This document shows, piece by piece, positions 25,786 to 36,100 of a stretch of DNA of 64,000 nt; position 1 is the stretch's first letter, and each line of letters starts with the position of its first letter. Below the pieces are notes generated by a model. It did not search any database. It was not told the origin of the DNA and saw only the letters and a list, made by a program, of their open reading frames with translations. Both the position numbers and the translations under genes were made by a program. The stretch is taken from assembly GCF_040807025.1 (NCBI RefSeq), contig NC_090982.1, positions 76,859,931 through 76,923,930 on the forward strand, read 5' to 3'. This stretch comes from Struthio camelus. Lineage: Eukaryota > Chordata > Aves > Struthioniformes > Struthionidae.

Positions 25786-26255
25786 CTTTTGCAGGGGTTG
25801 CATAGGAGTTACAGTGCGTTACAATTCATACCTCTCTTTTTTTGGGGGGAGGGGGTAAAACGAGGTTATTTATACTATAGGTGAAAGTGCTAGTAAGGCT
25901 AAGTCACAGACCCTTAATTCTCCAAACCCTTTCATGTTTACAGGAGGTTATGTGGTGATTAAAACGAATGCATTGGCTGAACACTTTGCAAAGGTATTAT
26001 CTTTTTTGCAGGTTTCTTCCCCCTGGTCCCAGACAGTTTAACCATGAGAACAGGATATGATACAACAAGCCAGACCTGATGCGCTACTTTATCAAAGTCT
26101 GTTGTCGTTGATCTCCTTTTTATGAATGGCGGGGAAGCGGCAGCCGTACACAAGGATAAACAACGGTTGCAGCAGAGATGCTTTGAACTGCTCTGTTCCT
26201 TTGGGAAAGAGATTTAAGATAAAGCTGAATCTGGAAAGCATCAGTGATGGTGCAC
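25786..26255. other. CCBE1 upstream flank
   Basis: AT-leaning sequence between the MIR and the CpG island. It holds a GATA-type AGATAA at 26,217 and no TATA box at a clear position. It may include distal promoter sequence. Confidence 0.5.
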
Positions 26256-26371
26256 CGAGCGCCGCTTGTCACCCCGACGGTTTAGGACCTTTCCCTTTCC
26301 ATCACTTTCTGCCTCGTGGGGCTGGGGAGGGGGGCACAGGTCCTGCCCCGCGCCGCGCCGCGGGCGCCCCG

Positions 26372-26550
26372 CACATCTGCCGCGACTCCGCCACATCTGG
26401 ATGCAGCACCCCGGCTCCGCCCGCCCCAGCGCGCCCGCCTTTCCCGGGACTCCCCCCCCCCCCCAACCCCCGCCATCCACCCCGGCCCGGCGCGGGCCAC
26501 ATCTGCCGGCACATCTGGGCGGGCGCGGCCCCTCCCCGCGGGCACATCTG
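26372..26550 (+). promoter_or_regulatory. Cluster of five CACATCTG E-box octamers
   Basis: Identical octamers CACATCTG begin at 26,372, 26,392, 26,498, 26,510 and 26,543, all on the same strand. Each contains the E-box CATCTG (CANNTG). The flanks differ between copies (GCC, GG, GCC, GGG, GCG follow), so this is not simply a tandem repeat. CATCTG E-boxes are bound by several bHLH factors, and ACATCTG resembles the ZBTB18-type core. Which factor, if any, binds here is inference. The position, 112-290 bp before the ATG, fits a proximal promoter element. Confidence 0.6.
26452..26464 (+). repeat. Poly-C tract (13)
   Basis: Run of 13 cytosines inside the CCBE1 promoter region, followed by AA and more C-rich sequence. 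It is i-motif/G-quadruplex prone and a likely sequencing weak point. The exact length may vary. Confidence 0.85.
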
Positions 26551-26575
26551 GCGGCGGCGGGGGGCGGCCCCGCGC

Positions 26576-26583
26576 GGGGCGGG
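26576..26583 (+). promoter_or_regulatory. GC box (Sp/KLF-type)
   Basis: GGGGCGGG, a perfect Sp1/KLF-type core, 79 bp before the CCBE1 start codon. Occupancy is inferred from the consensus only. Confidence 0.5.
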
Positions 26584-26617
26584 AGGAGCGGCGGCCGGCG
26601 CAGCCCCGCCGCCGGCC

Positions 26618-26625
26618 GGGGCGGG
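26618..26625 (+). promoter_or_regulatory. GC box (Sp/KLF-type)
   Basis: A second GGGGCGGG, 42 bp downstream of the first and 37 bp before the CCBE1 start codon. The pair is compatible with a TATA-less core promoter. Confidence 0.5.
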
Positions 26626-26661
26626 CAGAGCCGGCGCGGCGCGCAGGGGAGAGGCGGCCCG

Positions 26662-26756
26662 ATGGGGCGGCCGGCCCGCAGCCTGGCCCCGCTCCTGCTG
26701 CTCCTGGCGCTGGGGCACGCCTGGACCTACCGGGAGGAGCCCCAGGACGGCGACAG
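26662..26756 (+). CDS. CCBE1: CCBE1 coding exon 1 (signal peptide)
   Basis: First coding exon of collagen and calcium-binding EGF domain protein 1, a secreted matrix protein that helps ADAMTS3 activate VEGF-C. It encodes 31 residues plus two bases of codon 32. Residues 1-7 (MGRPARS) form a basic n-region, residues 8-18 ([11 protein letters not shown]) the hydrophobic signal core, and [13 protein letters not shown] the start of the mature region. I recognise the ALGH-WTYREEP-DGDR stretch as very close to vertebrate CCBE1. The exon ends AG|gtgggt, a good donor, in phase 2. The human protein has about a dozen more residues before the signal core. The chosen ATG (context cccgATGg) places the signal peptide at the very N terminus. 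An in-frame ATG also exists at 26,401 but would bury the signal peptide. The exon lies inside a CpG island. Confidence 0.93.
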
Positions 26757-26882
26757 GTGGGTCCCCCGGTGCCGGCGCCGTTGCCCTCCCACCGGCTTCT
26801 GTTTTCCTGCGTGTTCCTTCCATTCACCACCTTCTTTTTCTTTCCTTCCTTTTTTTTTTTTCCCCGTTTCGCCTTCTCGCAG
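26757..26882 (+). other. CCBE1: CCBE1 intron 1 (126 bp, stop-free in frame)
   Basis: A very short GT-AG intron between exons 1 and 2. It has a GC-rich 5' third and a strong C/T tract (about 26,829-26,870) before the acceptor. Its length is divisible by three, and the exon 1 frame runs through it without a stop, so a transcript retaining it would insert 42 residues rich in Pro, Phe and Ser. Splicing at these sites restores the conserved protein, so the intron call is firm. Whether retained transcripts exist cannot be told from sequence. Confidence 0.9.
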
Positions 26883-26963
26883 GGAGGTTTGCTCCGAGAA
26901 CAAAATCGCCACCACCCGCTACCCCTGCCTGAAGCCCACGGGCGAGCTCACCACCTGCTTCAG
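26883..26963 (+). CDS. CCBE1: CCBE1 coding exon 2 (start of N-terminal Cys segment)
   Basis: Second coding exon, 81 nt. It starts after a pyrimidine-rich acceptor (ttctcgcag) and ends at a canonical donor (CAG|gtgagc). Joined to exon 1 it continues [14 protein letters not shown] then [13 protein letters not shown], matching the conserved CCBE1 segment before the KKCCKGYKF part encoded by exon 3. Three cysteines are present (VCS, PCL, TCF). Both flanking introns are phase 2, so skipping this exon would keep the reading frame. With exon 1 it gives about 58 residues out of a protein of about 400. The EGF-like, calcium-binding EGF and collagen-repeat exons are not in this window. The product should be secreted and extracellular. 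Confidence 0.93.
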
Positions 26964-27011
26964 GTGAGCGCTGGGAGCGCGGCGCGGACGCGTGGGCAGC
27001 GCGGCGGGCGG

Positions 27012-27119
27012 CACGCGTGTCCGCGGCGGCAGCGGCCGGGCGCTGTGCCCGAGGCGAGAGTGCGTGGGGGGACACGCGTGTCCGCGGCTCTCGGCGGTAG
27101 CAGCTGGGCGCTGTGCCCG
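27012..27119 (+). repeat. Imperfect tandem duplication with CACGCGTG cores
   Basis: CACGCGTGTCCGCGG occurs at 27,012 and again at 27,073. Each copy is followed by GGGCGCTGTGCCCG (27,038 and 27,106). The unit is 61-68 bp, with a small insertion in the second copy. A third ACGCGT lies at 26,988. The block sits in the CpG island immediately after exon 2, so it is both a small minisatellite and a possible regulatory duplication. The GCGTG cores resemble hypoxia/xenobiotic response half-sites, but that is inference. Confidence 0.75.
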
Positions 27120-27235
27120 CGAGGGCCGGGGCCATCTCCTGCCATCTGCCTCTGCCCTGCCGGCGGAGGGCTGCGGCCGGCTGCCCCGGCGTTGCCTTTA
27201 CAGTCCCTGCAGCATGCAGCAACGCTGCCGGCATC

Positions 27236-30130
27236 TCTGGTGGCTTTTGCCCCAGTGAAAGGTTTTAGTAACTGAGCTGCAAATGTCGCTTCGACAAAGG
27301 CATCGCTGGAGAGGATGTGTGTGTGTTCGTGGGTTGCCTTATTTGAGCTGTCAGTTAGTGATGCCTCTGAGAGAGGCTTCCTCTCACCTGGATGGATACA
27401 TCCAGGAGTACATTGGAGCTGCAGCTGCACTGGTTACAGTATAATCAGTGAAATCAGCTGGATTTGTCCTATCCAAAAGACGTTTACTTTTAGGTGGGTG
27501 AATCATACCCTCAGAATGAGTAACTTTTTCAGCGACCAGCTTGGAGGGAGACTTCAGCGCAGGCCTCTCAAACTAAGACAGATGAATCCAACCCTGAGTT
27601 TTCATTTTTCAGCTGTGTATTTGAGAAATATCATCTGTTTTCAGAAGAATTTTAAAGCTGTTTAAATGGTGACAAATGTCCCAGAACACTTGACAGTAGA
27701 TGTGCTTTTTGAGAAATGTACACAAAGAACAAGCACACGCATATCACTTTACTGATGTGCTCTGATTATTCCCATCCCCGAAAGACATGTTTAATCTATG
27801 AAAGTTGCTTCTTGGGAGAGGTCACCTTGTGGAGGCAGCTGTGCTCTGTGTGTGTATGCATGCAAGCATGTGTGTGAAGCCATTGCATATATCAAAAATG
27901 TGATAAAGCACATTGATGCTCATGAAAAGTTTTACAGAAATCAACAAATGAGAGACATTTAAAAGCTGGTCTTAACTGAGAGACACTTAAAGGCTGCTCC
28001 TTTATTCTTTTCTCCCCCCCCCCCCCCCCAACTTCTATCAGGGAAACTTTTCATTTCTATCCACTGCGTTTTCTGTTTGGCATAGACATTTGAGCAACAC
28101 GAAAACACAGCGCAGCAGGGTGCTGCCTCACTCACACCTGGGGCTCATTCACACTCTCGGCTAGCTGGGCAGCCACTGCCAAATGCAAAGGTGTCATGCT
28201 GCTATCCAGTTCTCAGCAGGGGTAGCATCCTTATGTGCCCTGTGAAGGGTTACGTGGGGACTAGAGACCTTCCTGGCTTCCCTCACCCTTGCTGCTAAAT
28301 CCCACTCTCTCCCTGCTTGCCCTGTGAAGGTAGAGCAGGTTTTAGGCAGCTCTGCAGTATGCAGAAGCACGCAGCATGCTTTGGAGAGAGGCGGTGTGTA
28401 AGGCTTGGAGAGGAGGGGTGCTCTTGGGGGAAACCTCCAGCCCGTCTCTGGTTCGGGAGCAGGGCACGGGGGTGGATGAGGCTGCTCTGAGAGAAGGCAG
28501 AGAGTTATTGAAGGAGAAAGGCAGGAGGGCAGAGGTGGAAGGAGCCGTACAAAGACGGTGCGCATGTGCCCTTCCCGTTAGTTATGTCCTTACTGCTGCC
28601 TGTTCCCAGATCTGTCCTAGCAAAGTGCTTCTGCTTTTGTGTGTGAGATGAAGACTTTGCAGGCTCTGCTGGCTGCTGTGGGTCACCGTGCAAAGACAGC
28701 AGGAATCTGTCCAGCTGCCAAGTCCCCCTTGTACTGTCTTTCATCTTCGCTGAGGTACTGCTGACCTTTGGGCTCCGGTTCTGCTGAGCCTTCCTCCTCC
28801 CTGGCTCTCCCCTCTTCCCTGCTCTGAAGCAGCATTGACCATCCCCAACTGAGAATTAGGGTCTCCAAATCAGGGGCTGCCCTCCAACTCAGGGTTTTTT
28901 GGGTGATGTTTTCAAATTTGTCTATAACTATGACTGCTAGGACTGCTTTGATTTAAAAAGACAAAATCCATTTCCATGTAATAGCATGTTTTCAAGGGCT
29001 AAGGATCCAAGTCAAAGCATGCCACGAGATTTGTGGTACCTTCACAAGAGCAGGCAGCTAAGGCTGGGGTGAGGAGCACCACAGGAATGGGGCAGCATCT
29101 CTGCAATGACGGTACGCAGTTTGTCAGACTTGTCGGGCACTGATTTTGCGCGGAGAACGTATCTGTGCTGCTAAATACGCTCCTCTGAGGTCCATGGTGC
29201 TCTGGCAGGGACCAGCTGCAGCAGCCACCTGTCGTGGTGAAGCTGAAGGTGAAGAGTATCCCAATGGCTCCTGGTGGCCAGGTGTACCTCCAGCAGACAC
29301 TTGAGCGTAACCTCCACAGGACACATCTGCATTTAGGGTTCGTTGATATTTCTAGGCTGATGTTGATATATTTCTGTAGTAACAAGGTGGCAGGAAGCAC
29401 ATGCCATTGTCAGCTAAGCCTGTGGTATCTCAAGGCAGGTTTCGCTTCACAGGACATTCGGGTACTTTGGGATCCAGTTGTCAAGTTTGGAATGACAGCA
29501 AACATTTTGAAAACTTCAGATGGAAAGGAAACTCAAAAGGACTGTGTTTTTGGAAAATTTTCACTTCAGATTCCTGAGAAACTGAATTTCAGTATTCTAA
29601 TAATTACTCTTACAAAATTTTGGTTTTTTAATTTTACTAGTCTGTTTTTTGCACTGTTTCATGATGACAATAGTTACATATAGTAAAATACCTGAAATAT
29701 ATTGTTAGAGATGGTTTTAAAAGATAGCTAATGTCAGCTGCTATTTAGTATTAGCATGCACATTTTATTTATTTTCTAGGCCAGAGTGCCTTTTTGTGTA
29801 GAAGGGAAACAAATTGACATAAACATTATATGATGTTGTAACATGCCAGGTATAGAGCAATACACACTGCTACTTCTGATAGGTTGTGCAGTTATGCAAA
29901 TAAAAAGGAATACATTTGAAATCTGATGTCAGAATTCCTAAACAAAATAGATTTTCCAAAGCGTAAATTCTTGAAAACAATTTTGTCCTTTTTTTTTTCC
30001 CTCCTGCTAGATTTTTTTTAAAGACAATCAGCATGTTTGCAGAACACTTCAATAAAAATAGCATCTCTTCATAACAAAAAATATTTCTTGAAAATTTTTT
30101 TTAGCAGATTTACTCATGAATAGAGATGAG
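27236..30130 (+). other. CCBE1: CCBE1 intron 2, 5' part
   Basis: Intron sequence after the CpG island; the intron formally begins at 26,964. A diverged direct repeat (AGAGACATTTAAAAGCTG at 27,951 and AGAGACACTTAAAGGCTG at 27,979) precedes a C16 run. No exon-like segment matching CCBE1 exon 3 (KKCCKGYKF...) was seen. Confidence 0.65.
28014..28029 (+). repeat. Poly-C run (16)
   Basis: Sixteen consecutive C. Length-unstable and a common sequencing gap point. Confidence 0.9.
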
Positions 30131-30164
30131 CCAAAAGCAGGGCCAAGCCAAAAGTGGGGCCAAG
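30131..30164 (+). repeat. 17 bp tandem duplication
   Basis: CCAAAAGCAGGGCCAAG (30,131-30,147) is followed directly by CCAAAAGTGGGGCCAAG (30,148-30,164), two mismatches in 17. A small local duplication within intron 2. Confidence 0.9.
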
Positions 30165-33100
30165 CACTGAGAATATATTGGCATTTTTCCCTGTGGTCAT
30201 AGCAACCTTGTACATAATTAGATGTATTTTTCCTTTTCGAATGTGTGCAGTCTGGCCCTTGGCTTGGTTTGATTTGTATTTTTTTAGATGTCCTCTGTAT
30301 TTATTTTCATAAGAGTACAGAGGAACAGATGCAAAAAGAAGTTGGAGCTTGTACAGTACCTTTTCAGCGCAAATTTTATTTAAACTTTTGCATGCAAAAG
30401 TGTGTGAAGTAGTCTGTGCTAACGGCCACATCATGTAGGAACAGAGAACTGGGGATTTAAGACTGCAATAGTCTTGTAAGACCTTGAATTCTCACTGTAT
30501 GCAAGATCCCAGCTGAAATAGATGAAATCTGGGCAGCGTGAAAGAGAGCATGAGGCCCTAATTATGTGTTTCTGCCCTCTCAGCTGTTTGAAAGTCATGT
30601 TAACCTGCTTAACTCCTTCAAATAGACTTTTAAACAGTTTGTTGGCACGTTAAATTAAATGAATGTTGCTGAGGTTTTCTTCAGTGCTTCCATGTGTGGT
30701 ACATGGCTTGTATTTGATAATTTATTTTTGTATACATCTTAGCAGTAGTCCTTTCCATTACAGATTGGCATTTCACTGATTTTCACGGCAAACGCTACAA
30801 CAGAACGCTGCTTCTGTGGTGCGTAGTGAGGTGATACCTGATTGCCCAAACCGCCTGTCTGATCGACAGCGACCCGGGGTGTTTCCATAAGAAAAAGCAG
30901 TATCCAGAAGAGGCAACCCCTTGCCTTAGCTGTGTTCCCATCACAGTACGGTAGGGCTTATGTCACTTCCAACTTCAAGAGACTGAGTCTGTAATGCAAT
31001 CTGGTATAGTTAAGTCAGGAAGCAGCCTAAAATTTAATTATTGGTGTTGCCTACTTTTTTTAAAAAAAAAGAGCAAAGCCTGATCACACAATGAAGTCCT
31101 GTATATTGGGAGCGATAAATCTTATATTAAGTTACAATTCAGAGAGAGAATAGATACTAATTATAGTAAATACATATCTGAATGACAACATACAGACTAA
31201 ACAAAAGCTGTTGCTGGTAGGAAGCTGTTTGTCAGTCACAAGTCATAGGAAGATTCAGGCATGAAACAGATGGGGAAAAGGAGAATGTTTGTGTCCCCAG
31301 GTTACATAAATCCCTTTGGGCACTAGATAATTAAATATTGTTGTAGAGTGACTTGAAATGAATAGTTTTACTCCTTTTGAGGAATTGTTGATAAGAACAA
31401 AGGGCTAAATTAATGAAAGCAGCATGCAGAAAGGGATAGTGCCCATCATACTTGACTGAGCCTTGCTCTGATCAGCAGATGAACACGTGAACCTGGATCT
31501 GTGCATCCTGGAAGAATAGTCTGGCTGCTGTCTTAATGGGCAAAGGGAATTTTTGTTTATTTTATTTGACCTAAACTTTTTGTCTAATTCCTTCTCAACT
31601 TGCAAATAATGTTGAGTTGCCTAAACAGAACCTTTTTTTAACAAAGAAACTGCTCACCTCGGGAGAAAAGTTATCCAGCTTTCTCAGTGAGATCATGGTG
31701 AGCGCTCTCCGAAAGTGAAGGGCACGAGGTCCTCAAGGGATGGATTATACATAATTATATGTATATAATGGCTGAATCCGTTCCTGCTCCTTCCTTCTGC
31801 AGGGCCGGCAAGAACCAGCAGATTGCTGGTGGTGTAGAGGAAGGATGTTTGGCAGAACTATCCTTGTTAATTGTGATAAAATCTTTGTAAAGATAAGACC
31901 ATTACATATACAAATAAAGGTCATGTTTTGCGATTCAAATCTTGGCTCAAAAACTCAACCAATAACTTTTTCTAGAACTTCCCAAGTGAAAGGTGTTTTA
32001 AGCGGGGTGAAAATGCTGCTTCCAATGTAGATTGTCAGCGTCTGCATCTGAAAATCAGCAGGCAAAAGTATTTTACAGAGACCTTCACTGCATTTCAGGT
32101 TTTTAATTTTGCCCTGAAAGTTTACATTACACTTCATAACAAAAAGACAATTCAAATGTAGTGCAGAAGATAATATATGTATACTTATACCCTACTTAGT
32201 TCTGATGCTAACCAGAGATCACATGCCTCAAAAAGGATTTCTTTTTACTCTACTGAATCCTGATATTGCTGGTGGAGACTATTGTTTTTATAGACTGTAT
32301 CGTTTTGCACATTCTTAAAAGATAAAAGTAATTGCAAGTCAGAGTGTAGCTGTTTCTGAAAGAGCAGCACTTTCACTAATATGCCCTTGGGGACCATACT
32401 CAATTCTTCGTTCCCAGATACTCAAAGAGCATGTTGCTGAGCTTTCCAACTTGCTATTACAGTTCCAATTGCTACATACAGTTTTGGAGCTTTCAGCTGG
32501 AGTAAGCAAAGATGACAAAATGTCATCTCCAGACTGTTCATTTTAGAGATTTTTTATTGATGCTCTTGTCTTCCCTATCCAAAGTTTTGCTGATTGTTTT
32601 ATTTTTAATAGAATTGAAAGAACGCTGACTGACATTGTAATATAACATTTGTAAACAATAAATTTATCTGATTAGAGCAAAGGAGAACTTAATCTCCAGT
32701 TATCTTGCAGAGAAATGTACTGCATGGTGGAGTTCTGCTGAAAATTTAAGAGAGGATAAGATTTTGTATTCTGTTTTGGTCTTACAAAAGTAAACATACA
32801 CAACAGCTGTAATTTCACAGCTGCCAAGAGAGTTTCTTTATGTTTCCACAAACTCATAATTCTTCCTTTGCACGTAATTTAACGGTGAAGTGGCATGAGC
32901 TGCTGAGTGTGTGGCTCGCTCAGCGTAACATCAGCATCTGCAGCATGCCTGTGTATACTGTCGATGCCGCTAGAAAGAGGTACGGCAATGTTACTTAGCA
33001 AATGGACTGAAAACAAGGAATATCAGAACTTATTTTACTAATCTATTTGTCCTGTACAGAAACCTGTGCTATACGTGTGGTACTGGGCCTTTTGAACTCC

Positions 33101-36100
33101 GCAGCAAACTATCATCATGAAAAATAGATGTTGAGCATCTCTACGAAGGGGCGCATAGAGGGAAGGGTGTGCCGTTGGCAGAGTCTCGCTGATACTAATT
33201 CTGAGTAAAGTCACCGGCCCAACGTTTATCAGGAGATGCAAGAACAAACTTAAGCATTCTCCTAGTGCAAAATTTTTTATTATCTATCTGTTTATAAAAT
33301 TAAAAAATTCTTACTGTAAATTGCCGTCACGGGTAGAATTTTGCACCTATGAATGAATAAAATTTAGCTTTGGTACCTTGCGTATTCACAAAACAGAGTA
33401 CACTACAGTGATGGTAAAACGTTTGTGTCTGCTTTCCTATGAATTTTTTTCTCATTGTTGCTCTGAAAGTAGCACTTTTAGACATCACTGTTCTGAATCC
33501 GGTCAGTCCCCAGTTTGATTTGACTTCCTTTGCTGCGATTGCCAAGGGACCTGATTGCTCTTAATTCCTGAGCTATGATGTGAATACCTGTCACCGAAGC
33601 CATACGCATCTTGCCTGTAGGTTTCCAAGCAGCATTCAGGTAGCCATGACTTTCTGGGTCACTTTGCTGCCTTAGATCCTAAGGCTAAGGGTCTTGATTT
33701 TTACTGAATTTCAGTGAGCTTAGGGAAACCTAGCTCACCCGAAATCATACAAATATAGATATAATATAGCTGGTAATATACATTTTAGTATAGATTTTAA
33801 TGGCTTGAGAATAGCCTCATGCAGCAAAATGCAGTTGTGCTGTGGATTTAGTGTACAGTGTCTCCTCAGTACAGATGATTTGCCCCAGAATGAACCAATG
33901 TAATAAATGATGTTTCAGAATTTTGCGTGATTACTGCGACTGGCAAACTGAGTTAGAAATTACTTCAATTAAACAATGAGGTCTGGCAAATAGTTGTTCA
34001 TGTAGTCAGGAAGTTTTTGATGTTCACATCAAAGCAGTTTGGAGAATTTTAAAATTGGCAGCCATGAGCTACATGATAAGTGCCCTCCTTGGTGGTTTGA
34101 TCAATAATGAAATCCAGGTGCACTACATTACGGTTTTCATCTACAGAATATAGGGTTAAATGTGAACTGACTTTCTGGGGCATTTTGTCTAGCCCAGAGA
34201 CTCCAGACAAACAAAATAGTAGCCCCAGGGCCTCCCGTGGTTGATACAGAATATGTAATAAAAATAGGCTGCCAAAGGGAATATGACTTTGGTAATTATA
34301 GTAAGTATTGTATATGCTCCCTAAGGTCAGGTGCTTTGTCCTTAAAAAAGTGATTGCCGTCTCTCTTGCTAACAGCATGACATTATTATTGCTTGTATTA
34401 CCGCTCCTATTGTGATAGAGAGCCATTGGGTTGGATTGTTCTGTACTGACTGCAGTCAAAATAGAGAAGATAGAAAAGTGAGGAATGAAAGGGTAAATAT
34501 ATGAAGGAGTGAGGAAGGAAAAAGAAAGAACAAGGGCCTAGAACAGGCAGAAGAAGATGACTAAAGACAAAAAAAAAAAGGAAAAGTTCATCTCTGGTGT
34601 TTTCACCTAAATAGGGTGGGTGATAGAAGGGGGGTAATGACCTCCCAAGCAATTATAATTCAAATGTTTCCAGATTTCATCTATTTAAGTAGAACCTAGA
34701 CAAACAAAACATCAGCTAAAAACAAATAAACAAACAAACACACACCAGGGAAGAAGCTTGTTCTCCCAACCGGACTCCGAGTTAAGCTACAAGGGCTGCT
34801 GCATCTGCCCTTGACAGACTCTTACCTTCTTCCTTCACTCAGTTGGGAAAATCTCTCTTCCCTGCAGTGAAGTGAGGGAGAATATGAGGGCAAGGAGAAC
34901 ACATTATGGGCAGATACTTAAATCTCCTGTTCATTTTTTGTTCAGTTCAGCTTCCCTTCACTCTTTGTGATACCACAAACTTGATGGGAAGTAATTTTAG
35001 GTCAACTATTTGAACTACACTTGGAAAAATAGATGAGGCTTGCTAGAAATCCCAGGTAATATGGGATTGCCTATATTCTGCTGTGAAAGTCGCTGTTCAG
35101 TAGGAAAAGCATGTGGGGAACAGGTTTTCTGAGACTTTTGCTGCTTCTGTTTGCTTTTTTGTTCACCTAACAGCCCAGGATGTTGGATGTTTGGGGGCTT
35201 GGGGGAGCAGTTAGTGTGCGTGTCAACCAGACCACTCAAAGTAGATGTGCTGGGCTTATCCTGCTTGCCCCATACTGTTGATTTACAGATGTGCAGAGAG
35301 ACTTTACCTGGTATATGTTGTTTCAGGTTGCGCTCACTGTTGTGCAATGTTGGTAGCTTTGGGCATGTGTGACTTTTTTTCACTGAGACTGTGCTGGGTG
35401 CTCACAACCTTGAGTTTATTTATTTTAGCTCTAGCACTGTGCCCCGAGTCCTGAGGCGACTTTTCTCTGAATGCGTGCATCATTGCTGAGTGTTCAGTGG
35501 TAGCGTCACTTGGACTGGAGCTGTTGGGGTCAGAGGACTGCACTGAGTTCATTTTGTGTTAAGTCAATGGCAGGGAGAAGGTTGGCTCTGGTGAGCTTCA
35601 CTCACGTTGCTTATGTCTCTTACAGGTGGTATATGGATCATTCCAATGTTCCTGTCTTTAGAATCCACACTTACTAAGAGCTGAGCCTACAGCCCATGGA
35701 AATAGAGTTGGCTTTAAATTTACAATAAAAACTTCCCCCAACGTTGTGCTTAGAATTATTTTTCTCTCTGTTGTCCATTTCCTGTTACGTGGTTTCAGTT
35801 CGCAAACTAATGGAGCCTTGTTTTATAAACTAACAGTAGCAAATGTCATTCTGTTGCTATACTTTGACTTTTCTTCTGTGTTTTTCCAATTATAAGCAAA
35901 AACAATGGAGAGCAAAATCCATACAGGGCGCACTCAGTTCCTCACTGGCATAGGAGAAGAAAGCAAGTCGTCTGAATCTCCTCGAGGGTAGTTCTGTTTT
36001 TGACAATCGAAGGGAAAAACAGTTTTAGTTGCAGACAGTAATCTCGGAGCTTAGTTGTGTTTGGAAACTCCTTCTTGCTTAAAGAGTGTTTTCCATCAAG

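Larger units (their letters stand above)
26256..27235 (+). promoter_or_regulatory. CCBE1: CpG island / CCBE1 promoter region
   Basis: GC content and CpG density rise sharply near 26,256 and fall after about 27,200, covering the presumed 5' UTR, exons 1-2 and the start of intron 2. No TATA box is evident just upstream of the start codon. Two GC boxes and five CACATCTG E-box octamers lie 5' of the ATG. This is the usual architecture of a CpG-island promoter with dispersed start sites. The transcription start cannot be placed from sequence. A GATA-type AGATAA sits just outside at 26,217. Confidence 0.85.

Noticed and set aside
1..26255. PMAIP1 (NOXA), the gene expected upstream of CCBE1 by human synteny
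   Set aside because: I looked for a BH3-type LRxxGDK segment on both strands and saw none. The gene probably lies further left or is not recognisable by eye.
26282..26830. Antisense open frames of 173-182 codons over the CCBE1 promoter
   Set aside because: The reading is the complement of GC-rich sequence, low-complexity Arg/Pro/Ala/Gly. There is no motif and no start context.
26266..26967. Single 233-codon open frame covering exon 1, intron 1 and exon 2
   Set aside because: Canonical donor and acceptor sites split it, and splicing restores the conserved CCBE1 sequence. The frame begins at a TTG in the upstream GC-rich region, and the intron part has no similarity to CCBE1.
26316..27275. 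319-codon open frame in another phase of the CpG island
   Set aside because: A by-product of very high GC, with few stop codons. It is Arg/Pro/Gly-rich, starts within the promoter and conflicts with the CCBE1 frame.
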